Assembly: GCF_000495795.1 (NCBI RefSeq)
Contig: NZ_AWGD01000001.1
Coordinates: 62,001-126,000 of the forward strand
DNA length: 64,000 nt
Source of the DNA: Asticcacaulis sp. AC460
GTDB taxonomy: Bacteria > Pseudomonadota > Alphaproteobacteria > Caulobacterales > Caulobacteraceae
Direction of reading: 5' to 3'
Below are positions 1 to 9,079 of the stretch, in pieces. The notes beneath the pieces were generated by a model. The model ran no database searches and was not told the DNA's origin. It saw nothing but the letters and a program-made list of their open reading frames with translations. The translations under genes were made by a program, and so were the position numbers. Position 1 is the first letter of the stretch. Each line of letters starts with the position of its first letter.

Positions 1-3000
1 CAGGATCTGATTGTGCGCGCTGTTGCCCGTGCCGTTGATATTGGCCGTACCGGTCAGGGTCAGCCGCTCGACATAATCGCCCAAGATATAGCTCGCCGAA
101 GCCTGAACCAGGTCGTCGCCCTCGCCGGCCACCTCGACCACCACATCCGACGCGGCATTGACGACATAGATATCCCAACCGGCGCCGCCGGTCATGGTGT
201 CGCTGCCCTCGCCGCCGTCCAGCAGGTTGCCGCTTCCGTTGCCGGTCAGGCTGTTGGCCCCCGCGTTACCCGTGCCACTGATATTGCCACTTCCGGTCAG
301 CACCAAATGCTCCAGGTTCGTCCCGGCCAGCGAGAAGGTGACCGACGACCGCACCGTATCCGTCCCCTGGCCGCTCTCTTCGACGATCACGTCGCCTGCG
401 GAATCGATAACATACGTGTCGTTACCGGTGCCACCGGCCATGGAATCGTCACCACCCCCGCCATTGAGCGAGTCATGCCCGCCCAGGCCCAACACCGTGT
501 CGTTGAAGGCGCCGCCGGTAATGCTGTCGGCGGCATTGCTGCCGACAATCCTGTAAGCCGAGGAGATCTTGCTGCTGAAATCGACGGTGCCGCCGGCGGT
601 GAGATACAGTTCTTCGCCCCCGACAATGGTGGCGAAGGCATTGAACTGCGACGGCCTGGCCATGACATAGCTGGTATACTCACTCAGCTGCAGGACTTCG
701 ACGGCCGTAAAGGTCGTGCCCGCACCGATAGTATTTTGCACAATGACGGCATCGGTGCCGTCGCCGCCATTGATCACGTCATCGCCGGAGCCCGAATTGA
801 TATGGAAGCTATCGTTGCCGGCGCCGCCGATCAGGGTGTCGTTACCGCCGGCACCATTCAGATGATCATGGCCGTCACCGCCGCGCAGGGAATCCGCCGC
901 ATCGCCACCGACGACATAGTCGTCATACTGGCCGCCGGTGATGGTATTGCCGGCATTCGAGGCGATAATCCCGCGGCCCGAGTCCAGCTTGCTGGTAAAG
1001 TCGATCGTGCCCGCACCGCTGATGTAAAAGTCGCCGGTCCCCTTGATGGTGGTGAAACCATCGTACTGGGCGACCGTGGCCGTAAAGCCCTGACCGTCCA
1101 GCACTTCGAAATTCGTGACCGCCATATCGACCAGGGACCCGAACGAAATCTGGAAGATGTCCGTGCCGCCGCCGCCGTCGATCGAGTCGTTGCCGTCACC
1201 GCCCCAGTAATAGACCAGGTCATCGCCGGCGCCGCCATTCAGCGTGTCGTTGCCGCCGTTGCCATACAGGGAATCGTTGCCGTCGCCACCGTTGAACAGA
1301 TCGGCGCCGGCCGAGCCGTAGATGATATCGTCATAGAGCCCGCCGGTCACCGTGCTGCCGGAGCCCTGGGTGCCCACATACCAGCCGCTGCTGAGCTTGG
1401 TCGTAAAATCGACGGTGCCCGCGTCTGTCAGGGTGAGGAAACCGTCACCGGTGATGGTGGTGAAGCTGTTGATCTGCGCCATGGTGGCCGACAGGGAATT
1501 GGCATTAAGCGTCTCTATGCCGGTCACGGTCGAGGTACCGAAACTGCCCCAGACCTCGATGACATCTGCGCCGTCGCCGCCGTCATAGGCGCCATTACCC
1601 GTCGTGTAACCCCAATGGTAAAAACTGTCGTTGCCCGCGCCGCCGTTCAGCGTGTCGTTACCGCCATTGCCGGAAATCGAATCATTGCCGTCATGTCCGA
1701 ACAGCCCATCGGCGCCACTGCCGCCTTCCAGGGTGTCGTCATACAGGCTGCTCGTGATCGTAACGCCGAAATTCGACGCAACCAGATACGCCCCGGAGGC
1801 CAGCCGTGTGCTGAAATCGACTGCGCCCGTGCCGTCCACAAACAGGCTGCCCGTGTGATCGATCGCGGCGAAGCTGCTGTATTGGGCCGCCGTGGCCGAC
1901 AGATTTTCCGCCTCCAGCACCTCGACATTGACGAAGGTCGCGCCCCCCAGGTTTCCCCTGGCATCGACGACGTCCGCGCCGTCACCGCCGTCGACGACGT
2001 CGTCATTGCTGGCACTATAGTCGTAGTAAAAAGTATCGGCGCCGGCACCGCCGTTGAGCGTGTCGTTGCCACCGCCGCCAAAGATATAGTCGTTGCCATC
2101 GCTGCCACTGAGCTGATCCGTTCCGCCCGCGCCAAGCAGCCGGTCGTCATACAGGCTGCCGGTCAGGTTATTGCCGGCGTTCGCGATATAAAATTCGGTC
2201 CCCTCCGACAGCCGGGTGCTGAAATCGACCGTTCCGGCATCACTGAGCGTCAGCCCCCCGGTAACCTGGATCGTCGCGAAACTGTTGAACTGCGACACCT
2301 TTGCCGTCAGATAGTTGGCGACCAGCAGCTCCATATTGACAAACGTCGTGTTCCCCAGGCCGGTCGAGCCGTTGACCACATCGGTCCCGTCGCCGCCGTC
2401 CGACGTCCCGCTGCCGCTGTAGGCGGCATAAAAGGTGTCATTACCGGCGCCGCCGTTCAGCGTGTCGATACCGCCTGAGCCGTTGAGCTGGTCATTGCCG
2501 TCGAAACCGTTGATACTGTCATTGCCGTTGCCGCCGTAGATACTGTCGCCAAAGGCGCCTCCGGTAATGGTATTGCCGGAGTTCGACGCCAACATATAGG
2601 TCCCCGACGTCAGCCGCGTGCTGAAGTCGACGGCGCCACCACCGGTCAGGGTCAGGGTGCCGCTGAAATTGATGGTGTTGAACATGGCGAACTGCGCCAC
2701 CGACGCCGTCACATAGCTGGCGGTCAGCACTTCAACGTTCGAAAAGCTCGACGCTCCCAATGTGTTCCAGGCAAAGAGCACATCCGTCCCGTCGCCGCCG
2801 TCGACCTGGTCGTTACCGTGCCCGTTGGTAAAGTAGAAGCTGTCGTCACCCGCCCCGCCCGACAGAGTATCGTTGCCGGTGCCGCCTTCGATCTGGTCGT
2901 TGCCGTCCTCGCCGGCGACGGAATCGTGTCCGCCACCACCGTTGATCAGGTCGTCGCCACCCCCGCCTTGCAGGGTATCGGCGCTGTTGCCGCCGTAGTA

Positions 3001-3069
3001 GCTGTCGTTGTCGGGGCCACCGGCCCACACCGCCGCGATTACGCTTTTACCGGAGACACGACTTGCCAT
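1..3069 (-). CDS. RTX-type calcium-binding repeat protein, N-terminal part (runs off the window)
   Basis: The frame read leftward from the ATG at 3069 stays open to base 1, giving 1023 residues without a stop; the C-terminus lies outside the window. It starts MASRVSGKSVIAAVW and goes straight into glycine/aspartate nonapeptides of the GGxGxDxUx type (for example GGGGDDLIN, GGTGNDTLS), the calcium-binding beta-roll of RTX proteins. Blocks of nonapeptides alternate with a longer segment centred on DFSTRL that recurs six times at 402-420 bp spacing (plus-strand positions 2611, 2209, 1801, 1393, 985, 565), so the protein is a tandem array of ~135-residue modules. There is no Sec signal peptide. 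RTX proteins are normally exported by type I secretion through a C-terminal signal, which cannot be seen here. GGAGG lies just upstream of the ATG. Adhesin, S-layer-like or enzymatic roles remain open. Confidence 0.9.
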   Translation of the reverse strand, partial: MASRVSGKSVIAAVWAGGPDNDSYYGGNSADTLQGGGGDDLINGGGGHDSVAGEDGNDQIEGGTGNDTLSGGAGDDSFYFTNGHGNDQVDGGDGTDVLFAWNTLGASSFSNVEVLTASYVTASVAQFAMFNTINFSGTLTLTGGGAVDFSTRLTSGTYMLASNSGNTITGGAFGDSIYGGNGNDSINGFDGNDQLNGSGGIDTLNGGAGNDTFYAAYSGSGTSDGGDGTDVVNGSTGLGNTTFVNMELLVANYLTAKVSQFNSFATIQVTGGLTLSDAGTVDFSTRLSEGTEFYIANAGNNLTGSLYDDRLLGAGGTDQLSGSDGNDYIFGGGGNDTLNGGAGADTFYYDYSASNDDVVDGGDGADVVDARGNLGGATFVNVEVLEAENLSATAAQYSSFAAIDHTGSLFVDGTGAVDFSTRLASGAYLVASNFGVTITSSLYDDTLEGGSGADGLFGHDGNDSISGNGGNDTLNGGAGNDSFYHWGYTTGNGAYDGGDGADVIEVWGSFGTSTVTGIETLNANSLSATMAQINSFTTITGDGFLTLTDAGTVDFTTKLSSGWYVGTQGSGSTVTGGLYDDIIYGSAGADLFNGGDGNDSLYGNGGNDTLNGGAGDDLVYYWGGDGNDSIDGGGGTDIFQISFGSLVDMAVTNFEVLDGQGFTATVAQYDGFTTIKGTGDFYISGAGTIDFTSKLDSGRGIIASNAGNTITGGQYDDYVVGGDAADSLRGGDGHDHLNGAGGNDTLIGGAGNDSFHINSGSGDDVINGGDGTDAVIVQNTIGAGTTFTAVEVLQLSEYTSYVMARPSQFNAFATIVGGEELYLTAGGTVDFSSKISSAYRIVGSNAADSITGGAFNDTVLGLGGHDSLNGGGGDDSMAGGTGNDTYVIDSAGDVIVEESGQGTDTVRSSVTFSLAGTNLEHLVLTGSGNISGTGNAGANSLTGNGSGNLLDGGEGSDTMTGGAGWDIYVVNAASDVVVEVAGEGDDLVQASASYILGDYVERLTLTGTANINGTGNSAHNQIL

Positions 3070-3135
3070 AGTTTCCTCCCGGGGCATTTTGCGGGAGATT
3101 AGCCAGATGCCGCAGACCTGCGCAAGGAGATACGG

Positions 3136-3774
3136 GTGAAGGTAACAGAATACTGGGACGCGGTGGCGCAGACGTACCTCGACCTGTTCCGCGACGAGTT
3201 TGACGACAAACCCTTTGACCTCGCGATTCTGCGAAGCTTTGCCGCACACTTCCAGCAAACGCGAAGTGTTGTCGATGTCGGCTGCGGCCCTTGCGGCGCC
3301 TTGTCCCGCATACTGTCCGGCCATGGTTTGACGGTGACCGGAATCGACATTTCCAGTAAATGCGTGGCATTGGCCAAAACCGAGCAACCCGGCCTCGATT
3401 TCGCGGTCATGGACATGGCCGAAATGGCCTTTTCCGACAAGGCTTTCGACGGTCTTATCGCCTACTACGCCCTGCACTATACGCCCCTGTCCGACCTGCC
3501 CGCCACGGTCAGCGAATTCGCCCGTGTGCTGAAGCCCGGCGGCCGCCTGCTTCTGGTCGCCAAGGAGGGCGACGGCGAAGGCTGGATCGACGACCCGCTG
3601 GGCATCACCGACCGGGTCTTCTGGTCCGCGCCATCTCTCAACGACCTGCAAAACCTGTTGACGGACAACGGCTTTACCATCTCCGATTGCCAGGTCCGAA
3701 AGCCGCACGCCCAGGAAATCGATGTCCGCCGGATCTATCTCAGCGCCGAAAGTTCCTCGGCCAGGATATCATAG
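3136..3774 (+). CDS. class I SAM-dependent methyltransferase
   Basis: A 212-residue protein with the class I methyltransferase fold. Motif I is VDVGCGPCG at about residues 45-53, the acidic end of strand beta-2 is GIDIS, and a post-motif LKPGGRLLLV is present. The start is GTG, chosen because AAGGAG lies 7 bases upstream at 3124-3129. The substrate cannot be predicted; this size is common among small-molecule methyltransferases. The gene is divergent from the RTX gene (66 bp between starts), and its 3' end overlaps the 3' end of the convergent LysR gene by 40 bp. A second methyltransferase of the same length lies on the other side of that regulator. Confidence 0.85.
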   Translation: MKVTEYWDAVAQTYLDLFRDEFDDKPFDLAILRSFAAHFQQTRSVVDVGCGPCGALSRILSGHGLTVTGIDISSKCVALAKTEQPGLDFAVMDMAEMAFSDKAFDGLIAYYALHYTPLSDLPATVSEFARVLKPGGRLLLVAKEGDGEGWIDDPLGITDRVFWSAPSLNDLQNLLTDNGFTISDCQVRKPHAQEIDVRRIYLSAESSSARIS

Positions 3775-4613
3775 ACCACCCGGATACGGCGGCTGGTGCG
3801 CAGTTCACGGTGCGTGACCAGCCACAGCGGCACTTCAACAGCATTCAAATCCGGAAGAATTTCAACCACATCCGGCACACGGGTGGCGATTTCGCGCAGC
3901 ATGGCGCAGACGCCCAACCCCCGCCGCACCAGCTCCCACACCACGACGGAGTTTTCCGACACCAGGCGGAAATCGCGCCCTTCGACCGGCACCCCGGCCT
4001 CGCGCATAAAGGCGGCAAACCGTTCGACATCCTCGAACCCGATCAGCGCATCGGCAATATCGGTCGGCTTTTGCGGCATACCATGCTGCGCTACCCAATC
4101 CCGGCTGGCGAAGAACCCCGCGGTCGAGGTCCTGACCTGTTTGCCGATCAGGTCGGGCTCTTCCGGCCGGACATGGCGCAGGGCGATATCGGCCTCACGC
4201 CGCCTTAAGTCACTGAGTTTATTGGACGCCACCACGACGATCGTCACCTGCGGCGCCTCGCGGCGGATGCGCGCCAGGATGTCGGGCAACACATAGGCCG
4301 CGTAAGCATCCGAGGCCGAAATGCTGACCCGGCCTTCGATGGTTTCGGCATGGCCGGTGGCCGAAAGGGTGGTGGCCATGGCCGCCTCGCCCATCGCCCG
4401 CACATGCTCCAGCACACCACGGCCGGTCTCGGTCAACACCAGCCGCTTGCCAACCCGCTCGAACAGGGTGAGGTTCAGGGCCGACTCCAGCGCAACGATC
4501 TGGCGCGACAGGGTCGGCTGGGTCAGGCCGATCTCGCGCGCCGCCGCCGACAGCGAGCCATGCAAAGCCGTCGTGTAAAAGGCACGAAGCTGGTTCCAGT
4601 CGGGATTGTTCAT
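3735..4613 (-). CDS. LysR-family transcriptional regulator
   Basis: A 292-residue protein of typical LysR length. The N-terminal winged helix-turn-helix reads WNQLRAFYTTALHGSLSAA then LTQPTLSRQI, followed by the helix LESALNLTLFERV, all within residues 5-60. The rest fits the periplasmic-binding-protein-like effector domain. The open frame extends further upstream, but the ATG at 4613 is preferred because it begins the canonical LysR N-terminus and leaves an intergenic space before the divergent methyltransferase at 4698. LysR regulators usually control a divergent neighbour, so the methyltransferase at 4698-5336 is the likely target (inference). Confidence 0.9.
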   Translation of the reverse strand: MNNPDWNQLRAFYTTALHGSLSAAAREIGLTQPTLSRQIVALESALNLTLFERVGKRLVLTETGRGVLEHVRAMGEAAMATTLSATGHAETIEGRVSISASDAYAAYVLPDILARIRREAPQVTIVVVASNKLSDLRRREADIALRHVRPEEPDLIGKQVRTSTAGFFASRDWVAQHGMPQKPTDIADALIGFEDVERFAAFMREAGVPVEGRDFRLVSENSVVVWELVRRGLGVCAMLREIATRVPDVVEILPDLNAVEVPLWLVTHRELRTSRRIRVVYDILAEELSALR

Positions 4614-4697
4614 ACGCACACGTATAAGCGATGTGCAGTTTTCGGCAATTTTATTCTTATTTGCATATGATACTCCGGTGGTGACTGGGGAGACCAC
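4611..4697. promoter_or_regulatory. divergent promoter between LysR gene and methyltransferase
   Basis: An inverted repeat ATACG-CACA-CGTAT at 4612-4625 overlaps the LysR start codon and could be an autoregulatory LysR half-site pair. TATGAT at about 4666-4671 is a plausible -10 for the rightward methyltransferase, followed by GGGGAG before its ATG. The region is markedly AT-richer than the flanking genes. Assignment is by pattern only. Confidence 0.4.
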
Positions 4698-5336
4698 ATG
4701 CCGGACACCACCAAAGACGCCCGTTTCTGGGACCGCATCGCGCGCAAATACGCCACCGACAAGATCGAGGACATGGCGGGCTATGAGCGCACTCTGGAGC
4801 GTACCAAGCACTACCTCAGGCCCGCTGACCGGGTGCTGGAATTCGGTTGCGGCACGGGCAGCACCGCGCTGAAACTGGCGCCGCACACGGCGTCATACCT
4901 GGCGACGGACGTGTCCGGCGAAATGATCGCCATCGCCCGCGAAAAGTTGGCGGAAAATTACGTCTCGGGACTGGAGTTTTCCCAGACGACCCTGGACGCT
5001 GTGAACGTGGCGCCGGACTCCTTGGATGCGGTGCTGGGGTTCAACATCCTGCACCTGGTGCCCAGCCCATCGGAGGCCGTGCGCCACGCCCGCAGCCTGC
5101 TGAAACCCGGCGGCCTGCTGATCACCAAGACGGCCTGCCTAAGGGACATGAACCTCCTGATCCGGATCGCGGTACCGGTCATGCAGGCCTTGGGCAAGGC
5201 GCCGAATGTGTCGGTCTTCACGGCGCGGCAGCTGGAGACGGTGATCATGGCGGCCGGCTTCGAGATCGTCGAAATCGCCCGCCACGCCAGCAAGGGCAAG
5301 GACACCCGCCCCTACATCGTGGCCCGGCGTATCTGA
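4698..5336 (+). CDS. class I SAM-dependent methyltransferase
   Basis: A 212-residue methyltransferase. Motif I is VLEFGCGTGS at about residues 46-55; the next acidic strand is ATDVS, motif IV is VLGFNILH, and LLKPGGLLI follows. GGGGAG is well placed before the ATG. The N-terminus (FWDRIARKYATDKI) resembles UbiE/MenG-like or small-molecule methyltransferases, but a quinone role is not supported. It is transcribed divergently from the LysR gene and is the likely regulated target. It ends 3 bp before the convergent stop of the glycosidase gene. Confidence 0.85.
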   Translation: MPDTTKDARFWDRIARKYATDKIEDMAGYERTLERTKHYLRPADRVLEFGCGTGSTALKLAPHTASYLATDVSGEMIAIAREKLAENYVSGLEFSQTTLDAVNVAPDSLDAVLGFNILHLVPSPSEAVRHARSLLKPGGLLITKTACLRDMNLLIRIAVPVMQALGKAPNVSVFTARQLETVIMAAGFEIVEIARHASKGKDTRPYIVARRI

Positions 5337-5339
5337 CCT

Positions 5340-8252
5340 TCACGGCAAGACCACCCGCATTTCCTTGCCATCGTAAACCACAGTCCGGCTTGCCTCGGGA
5401 TATTCAAGACCGCCCTGCCCTGGCGTCGCCACGACCAGACGCAGGGTCCGGCTCTGCGTCATGCCCGGGAAACTGCCCTTTCGGGCGCCGATGGTCAGTG
5501 TGCGCGCGGCATCGTTCCACATCAGATCGTAGGTCGCGTACTGGCCTTTTTCGTAGTCGTAGGTCTCATTGTCGTCTTCATAGACGGTAAACCTGCCGTC
5601 GGCGCCGGGATAGATACGGATATCGTAAGGCGCGTCAGGCTGTTCGGTGGCATATTGCATCTCCGGCCCCATCGGCAGGATAGCACCCGCGCGGACATAC
5701 ACCGGGACAATATCCAGCGGCGCTTCGCGCACAACAGTCTGCCCGCCGTCCAGGCGCACATTCGTCCAGAAATCGTACCATTCGCCGCCCGCCGGCAGAT
5801 AGGTCTTCATCGTCAGGTCGCGCACCGGCGTGTCGGCCGCCAGCGCCTTCGCCTGCGACGGCGTCCGCCACGACAGGCGCAGACTGCGGTCAGACGCCCC
5901 CTGATAGAACTCGATCCGGACAGGAATCTTCTGGCCCTTCGTCAGGGTTACCTTGGCGCTGCGGTACCGCCGTGGACCATAGGTCCAGTCTTCGGCAGCG
6001 ACACGACCGTCCAGGATCAGGCGAAAGCCGTCATCGCCTTCGATACCGATCTCGTACTCACCCGCTTCCGGCGCCAGGATGTAGCCATCCCACCGCGCCG
6101 AAAAGTGATTCACGCCGGACAGGCCCGGCGGCAGTTCCGCCAAGGGCGGCTCCGGCCAGCGCAGGTCCAGGGTCGCATCGACCACCTTGCCTTTCGGTAC
6201 TTCGAAATTTTCGCCTTCGAAATATTGACCGGCCAGGCCGGGCTTGCCGTCCGGTGTCTGCAGGAACTCGGCCGGAAGGGTCTCCGTCGGCGGACTTGAG
6301 ATATTGTACATCGGCCGCGTCACCGGATGGACCAGCAGGGACGGCCCGAACATAAACGCGTCCTTGATATCGTGCGTCGCCGCGTCGTCAGGGAAATCCA
6401 TCGGCAGGGCCCGCATCAGCGTATAGTCGCGGTCCGTGACCTGCCAACTCGTGCTGTAGATATAGGGCAGCAGGCGATAACGCAGATGAACGGCATCGAG
6501 GAGGGACTTGTAGACCGGCGGATCCAGTTCCTTGAAAATATAGGGTTCGCGCTCGATACTGGTGCCATGGACCCGCATGATCGGGTTGAAGGCGCCGAAC
6601 TGGAACCAGCGGGCAAACAACTCGCGATAGGCCGGGTTCTGCTCGCCCCCGGGAAATTCGGTGACGAAGAATCCGCCGGTGTCCTGCGTCCAGTAAGGGT
6701 TGCCGGTAATGGTGACATTGACGCCGCCGCTGATCTGTTCGCCAAAGGTTTTCCAGTTGGCGAAAATATCGCCCGACCATGACGCGGCCGCGGTGCGCTG
6801 GGCGCCGGCCCAGGCGGACCGGGTCAGGGTGAAAACACGCTTGTTGCTAGTGGCGCGCCGGCCGTCATAGGTGCCCTGGGTCGTCATCAGGCTGTAGGGG
6901 TTCAGGTAGCGTGAAAAATCCCCCAGGGCGTTGCGGCCCAAGCCCTTGATATCGCGCACATTGGCCTTTGCGTCCCAGGCGGCGGAGCCGACTTCGACCT
7001 CCGTGCCGTCCATCCACAAGGCGTCGACGCCCTTGTCGAACAGGCCCTGCTTGACGTGCTTGAAATAGATCCTGCGCCCCTCGGCACTGTAGGCGTCATA
7101 GATGCGCGCCTTCTTCGAAATCCAGTGAAGCGGTTCAAATCTCAACCTCTTGGCGTCCAGTTCGTGCGCCAGTTCGGTATCATTGCCGACCGAAGGCCAG
7201 ATCGAGATCATCAGCTTCATATCGAGGTCGTGGATGGCCTTGGTCATGCCCTCCGGGTCCGGGAAGCGTGCCTTGTCCCAGATCATGCCGCTCCAGCTGC
7301 CGTCGGTGTCGGATCCCCAGTACTGCCAGTCCTGGACAATGTAATCGAGCGGGAATCCGTCCTTGCGGAAGGTGCGCGCGACCTCGATGATCCGTTCCTG
7401 GGTCTTGTAGCGCTCCTTACTCATGAACAGGCCAAAGGCCTGTTTGGGATACATCGGCGCGGTGCCGGTGAGGTCGCGGTAGCCGGCCACGACATCGTCC
7501 AGGGTGCGGCCGGCCATGAAATAATAGTCGACCCCGCCCGGCGCGCTCTCGGCCCACAGGCTGGCGCCGCCGGCGTCGTCCTTGAATGTCATAACCGAAT
7601 AGGTGTCCCACAGGATGCCGTAACGTTCGGTCGACATCATGACAGGAATGATGATGCCGACATTGGTCTGCACCAGCAGCAGATCAGCATTGCGGCGATT
7701 GACCTGCTCGGGGTTGATGTAACCAAAGCCGTAAATGGCTTCGTCGGGTTTCAGCGTGAAGGTGTTGGTCGCTTCATAGGTCGGCGCGCCGGAGATCTCG
7801 ACAGGCTTCAGGCTTTGCGGCGCATCGGGCTTTTCGCGGGTATAGACCCGGCCCTGCGCGTCCTGGAAGGTCAGGGCGCCGGTCGTCTTGTCGATAGCGA
7901 TGATCACCTGCTGCGAAACCACCGTCAGCGTCGTGTCAGTCTCCTTCAGGTCAAAGGCGACGGCGTCGGGCTTGTCGATGACGACCAGGCTGGGGGCGGT
8001 CCAGTGGTTCCGGCCGAGATTGGCATTCACGCGCACGGTGGTCGGACTGTAGAAGATAACGTTCTTGGTCACGCCGTTCACGTCGAACTGCACGCCGTTC
8101 TCGAGCCGGGTATGGACGAAGCGCCCGGGCTGCGGTGTTTCGACGGCCGCCAGGTGGCCGTTGCCGTCCAGCCCGGTCGGCGTGGCCGCCTGGGTGATGC
8201 CGGCAGCCAGCCCAAGAACAGAGATACACCCCGCCAACAGCCACCGTTTCAT
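5340..8252 (-). CDS. secreted GH31 glycoside hydrolase with inserted PA14 domain, alpha-xylosidase-like
   Basis: A 970-residue glycoside hydrolase family 31 enzyme. Residues 1-22 (MKRWLLAGCISVLGLAAGITQA) form a Sec signal peptide. The GH31 N-terminal beta-sandwich precedes the TIM barrel. WMDGTE places the catalytic nucleophile at Asp415, and WSGDIFANW places the general acid/base at Asp495. A PA14 domain occupies about residues 670-800 (LAGQYFEGENFEVP to LRLSWRTPSQ) before the C-terminal beta-sandwich. This layout matches Cellvibrio-type alpha-xylosidases acting on xyloglucan oligosaccharides, so periplasmic or surface removal of alpha-xylose is likely, though alpha-glucosidase activity is not excluded. 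AGGAAGGT precedes the ATG. The gene lies 74 bp downstream of three hydrolase genes in the same direction and may be cotranscribed with them. Confidence 0.9.
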   Translation of the reverse strand: MKRWLLAGCISVLGLAAGITQAATPTGLDGNGHLAAVETPQPGRFVHTRLENGVQFDVNGVTKNVIFYSPTTVRVNANLGRNHWTAPSLVVIDKPDAVAFDLKETDTTLTVVSQQVIIAIDKTTGALTFQDAQGRVYTREKPDAPQSLKPVEISGAPTYEATNTFTLKPDEAIYGFGYINPEQVNRRNADLLLVQTNVGIIIPVMMSTERYGILWDTYSVMTFKDDAGGASLWAESAPGGVDYYFMAGRTLDDVVAGYRDLTGTAPMYPKQAFGLFMSKERYKTQERIIEVARTFRKDGFPLDYIVQDWQYWGSDTDGSWSGMIWDKARFPDPEGMTKAIHDLDMKLMISIWPSVGNDTELAHELDAKRLRFEPLHWISKKARIYDAYSAEGRRIYFKHVKQGLFDKGVDALWMDGTEVEVGSAAWDAKANVRDIKGLGRNALGDFSRYLNPYSLMTTQGTYDGRRATSNKRVFTLTRSAWAGAQRTAAASWSGDIFANWKTFGEQISGGVNVTITGNPYWTQDTGGFFVTEFPGGEQNPAYRELFARWFQFGAFNPIMRVHGTSIEREPYIFKELDPPVYKSLLDAVHLRYRLLPYIYSTSWQVTDRDYTLMRALPMDFPDDAATHDIKDAFMFGPSLLVHPVTRPMYNISSPPTETLPAEFLQTPDGKPGLAGQYFEGENFEVPKGKVVDATLDLRWPEPPLAELPPGLSGVNHFSARWDGYILAPEAGEYEIGIEGDDGFRLILDGRVAAEDWTYGPRRYRSAKVTLTKGQKIPVRIEFYQGASDRSLRLSWRTPSQAKALAADTPVRDLTMKTYLPAGGEWYDFWTNVRLDGGQTVVREAPLDIVPVYVRAGAILPMGPEMQYATEQPDAPYDIRIYPGADGRFTVYEDDNETYDYEKGQYATYDLMWNDAARTLTIGARKGSFPGMTQSRTLRLVVATPGQGGLEYPEASRTVVYDGKEMRVVLP

Positions 8253-8326
8253 CGCCGATACCTTCCTGTCGTGTTTTATTTGTCGGACTATATCGACAGT
8301 TTTAAAACGAAAACAACCGGGAAGTT

Positions 8327-9079
8327 TTACAGGAGCACCTGCTTCGTAAACGCGCCAAACGCATCCAGGGTCGACTGCAACCCCGCCTCGTCGTAGCGCA
8401 TGATCTTCGTCTTATCGATGCCTTCTTCATCGAAGGCGTGGGTTGAATCCAGGGTCATGGTCTCGACCGACACGCCCTGCGCCCGCAACCCCTTCACCAG
8501 CCGCAGCGACTGCTTGTAGCTGGCCAGATGGTCCTTCAGGGTCAGCACCGTAAACACCGGTGGCTTATGGTGCCACGGCCGGGTCACCGACCGCGCCATA
8601 AAGTTGATATAGGGATAGGCCAGGAACAGCCCCCGCACCCCGTCCAGCCATTGCGGCGCCGGATCGGCCAGCCGCGCCTCGCCCGGCCGCGCCAGCTCCT
8701 GGGTCATCAGGTCCATGATCGCCCACGCGCCGTGGCTCCACCCGGCCAGCATGATCCGCTTGGGATCGACCTCATACCGCCGGCTTAGTCCCCACAGCAT
8801 GGCCAGAACATCGCCCGAGCGCTCGAACCCGCGCAGCTTGAAACCCTTGCAGACGAAGTTGGCGCCGAACTTGCGGCTCCATCCGCGCGGGCCATAGGAA
8901 TCAACGACATAGACCCGCACGCGGATATCCGCCGCGACCTGCGCATACATGGCCATATTGGCGGCAATACCGCCGCAGCCGTGGAAAATGAGGATGGCCG
9001 GCCGCGGATGCGCGTCGTCAGGCCCGTAGACCTGCACATGCGGCATCAGCCGCTCGAAACGCTCCGCCATGGTCTCCAT
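8327..9079 (-). CDS. dienelactone hydrolase-like alpha/beta hydrolase (third of a tandem trio)
   Basis: A 250-residue alpha/beta hydrolase of the dienelactone hydrolase type. The nucleophile elbow GWSHGAW puts the catalytic Ser at 115. The oxyanion-region FHGCGG lies near residue 33, and a late DSTHAFDE carries the likely catalytic His. It closely resembles the next two upstream genes in length and motifs (PRGW near 65, GFERSGDVLA near 85). No signal peptide is present, so it is probably cytoplasmic. Its ATG overlaps the TAA of the preceding gene by one base (TAATG), indicating translational coupling. The substrate is unknown; given the downstream glycosidase, carbohydrate ester cleavage is a guess. 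Confidence 0.82.
   Translation of the reverse strand: METMAERFERLMPHVQVYGPDDAHPRPAILIFHGCGGIAANMAMYAQVAADIRVRVYVVDSYGPRGWSRKFGANFVCKGFKLRGFERSGDVLAMLWGLSRRYEVDPKRIMLAGWSHGAWAIMDLMTQELARPGEARLADPAPQWLDGVRGLFLAYPYINFMARSVTRPWHHKPPVFTVLTLKDHLASYKQSLRLVKGLRAQGVSVETMTLDSTHAFDEEGIDKTKIMRYDEAGLQSTLDAFGAFTKQVLL

Noticed and set aside
13-2478. 821-codon open frame on the plus strand rich in Ala, Val and Ile
   Set aside because: It is the exact antisense of the RTX gene. Repeated Gly/Asp codons read backwards give Ala/Val/Ile; no ribosome site, and the minus frame shows true RTX motifs.
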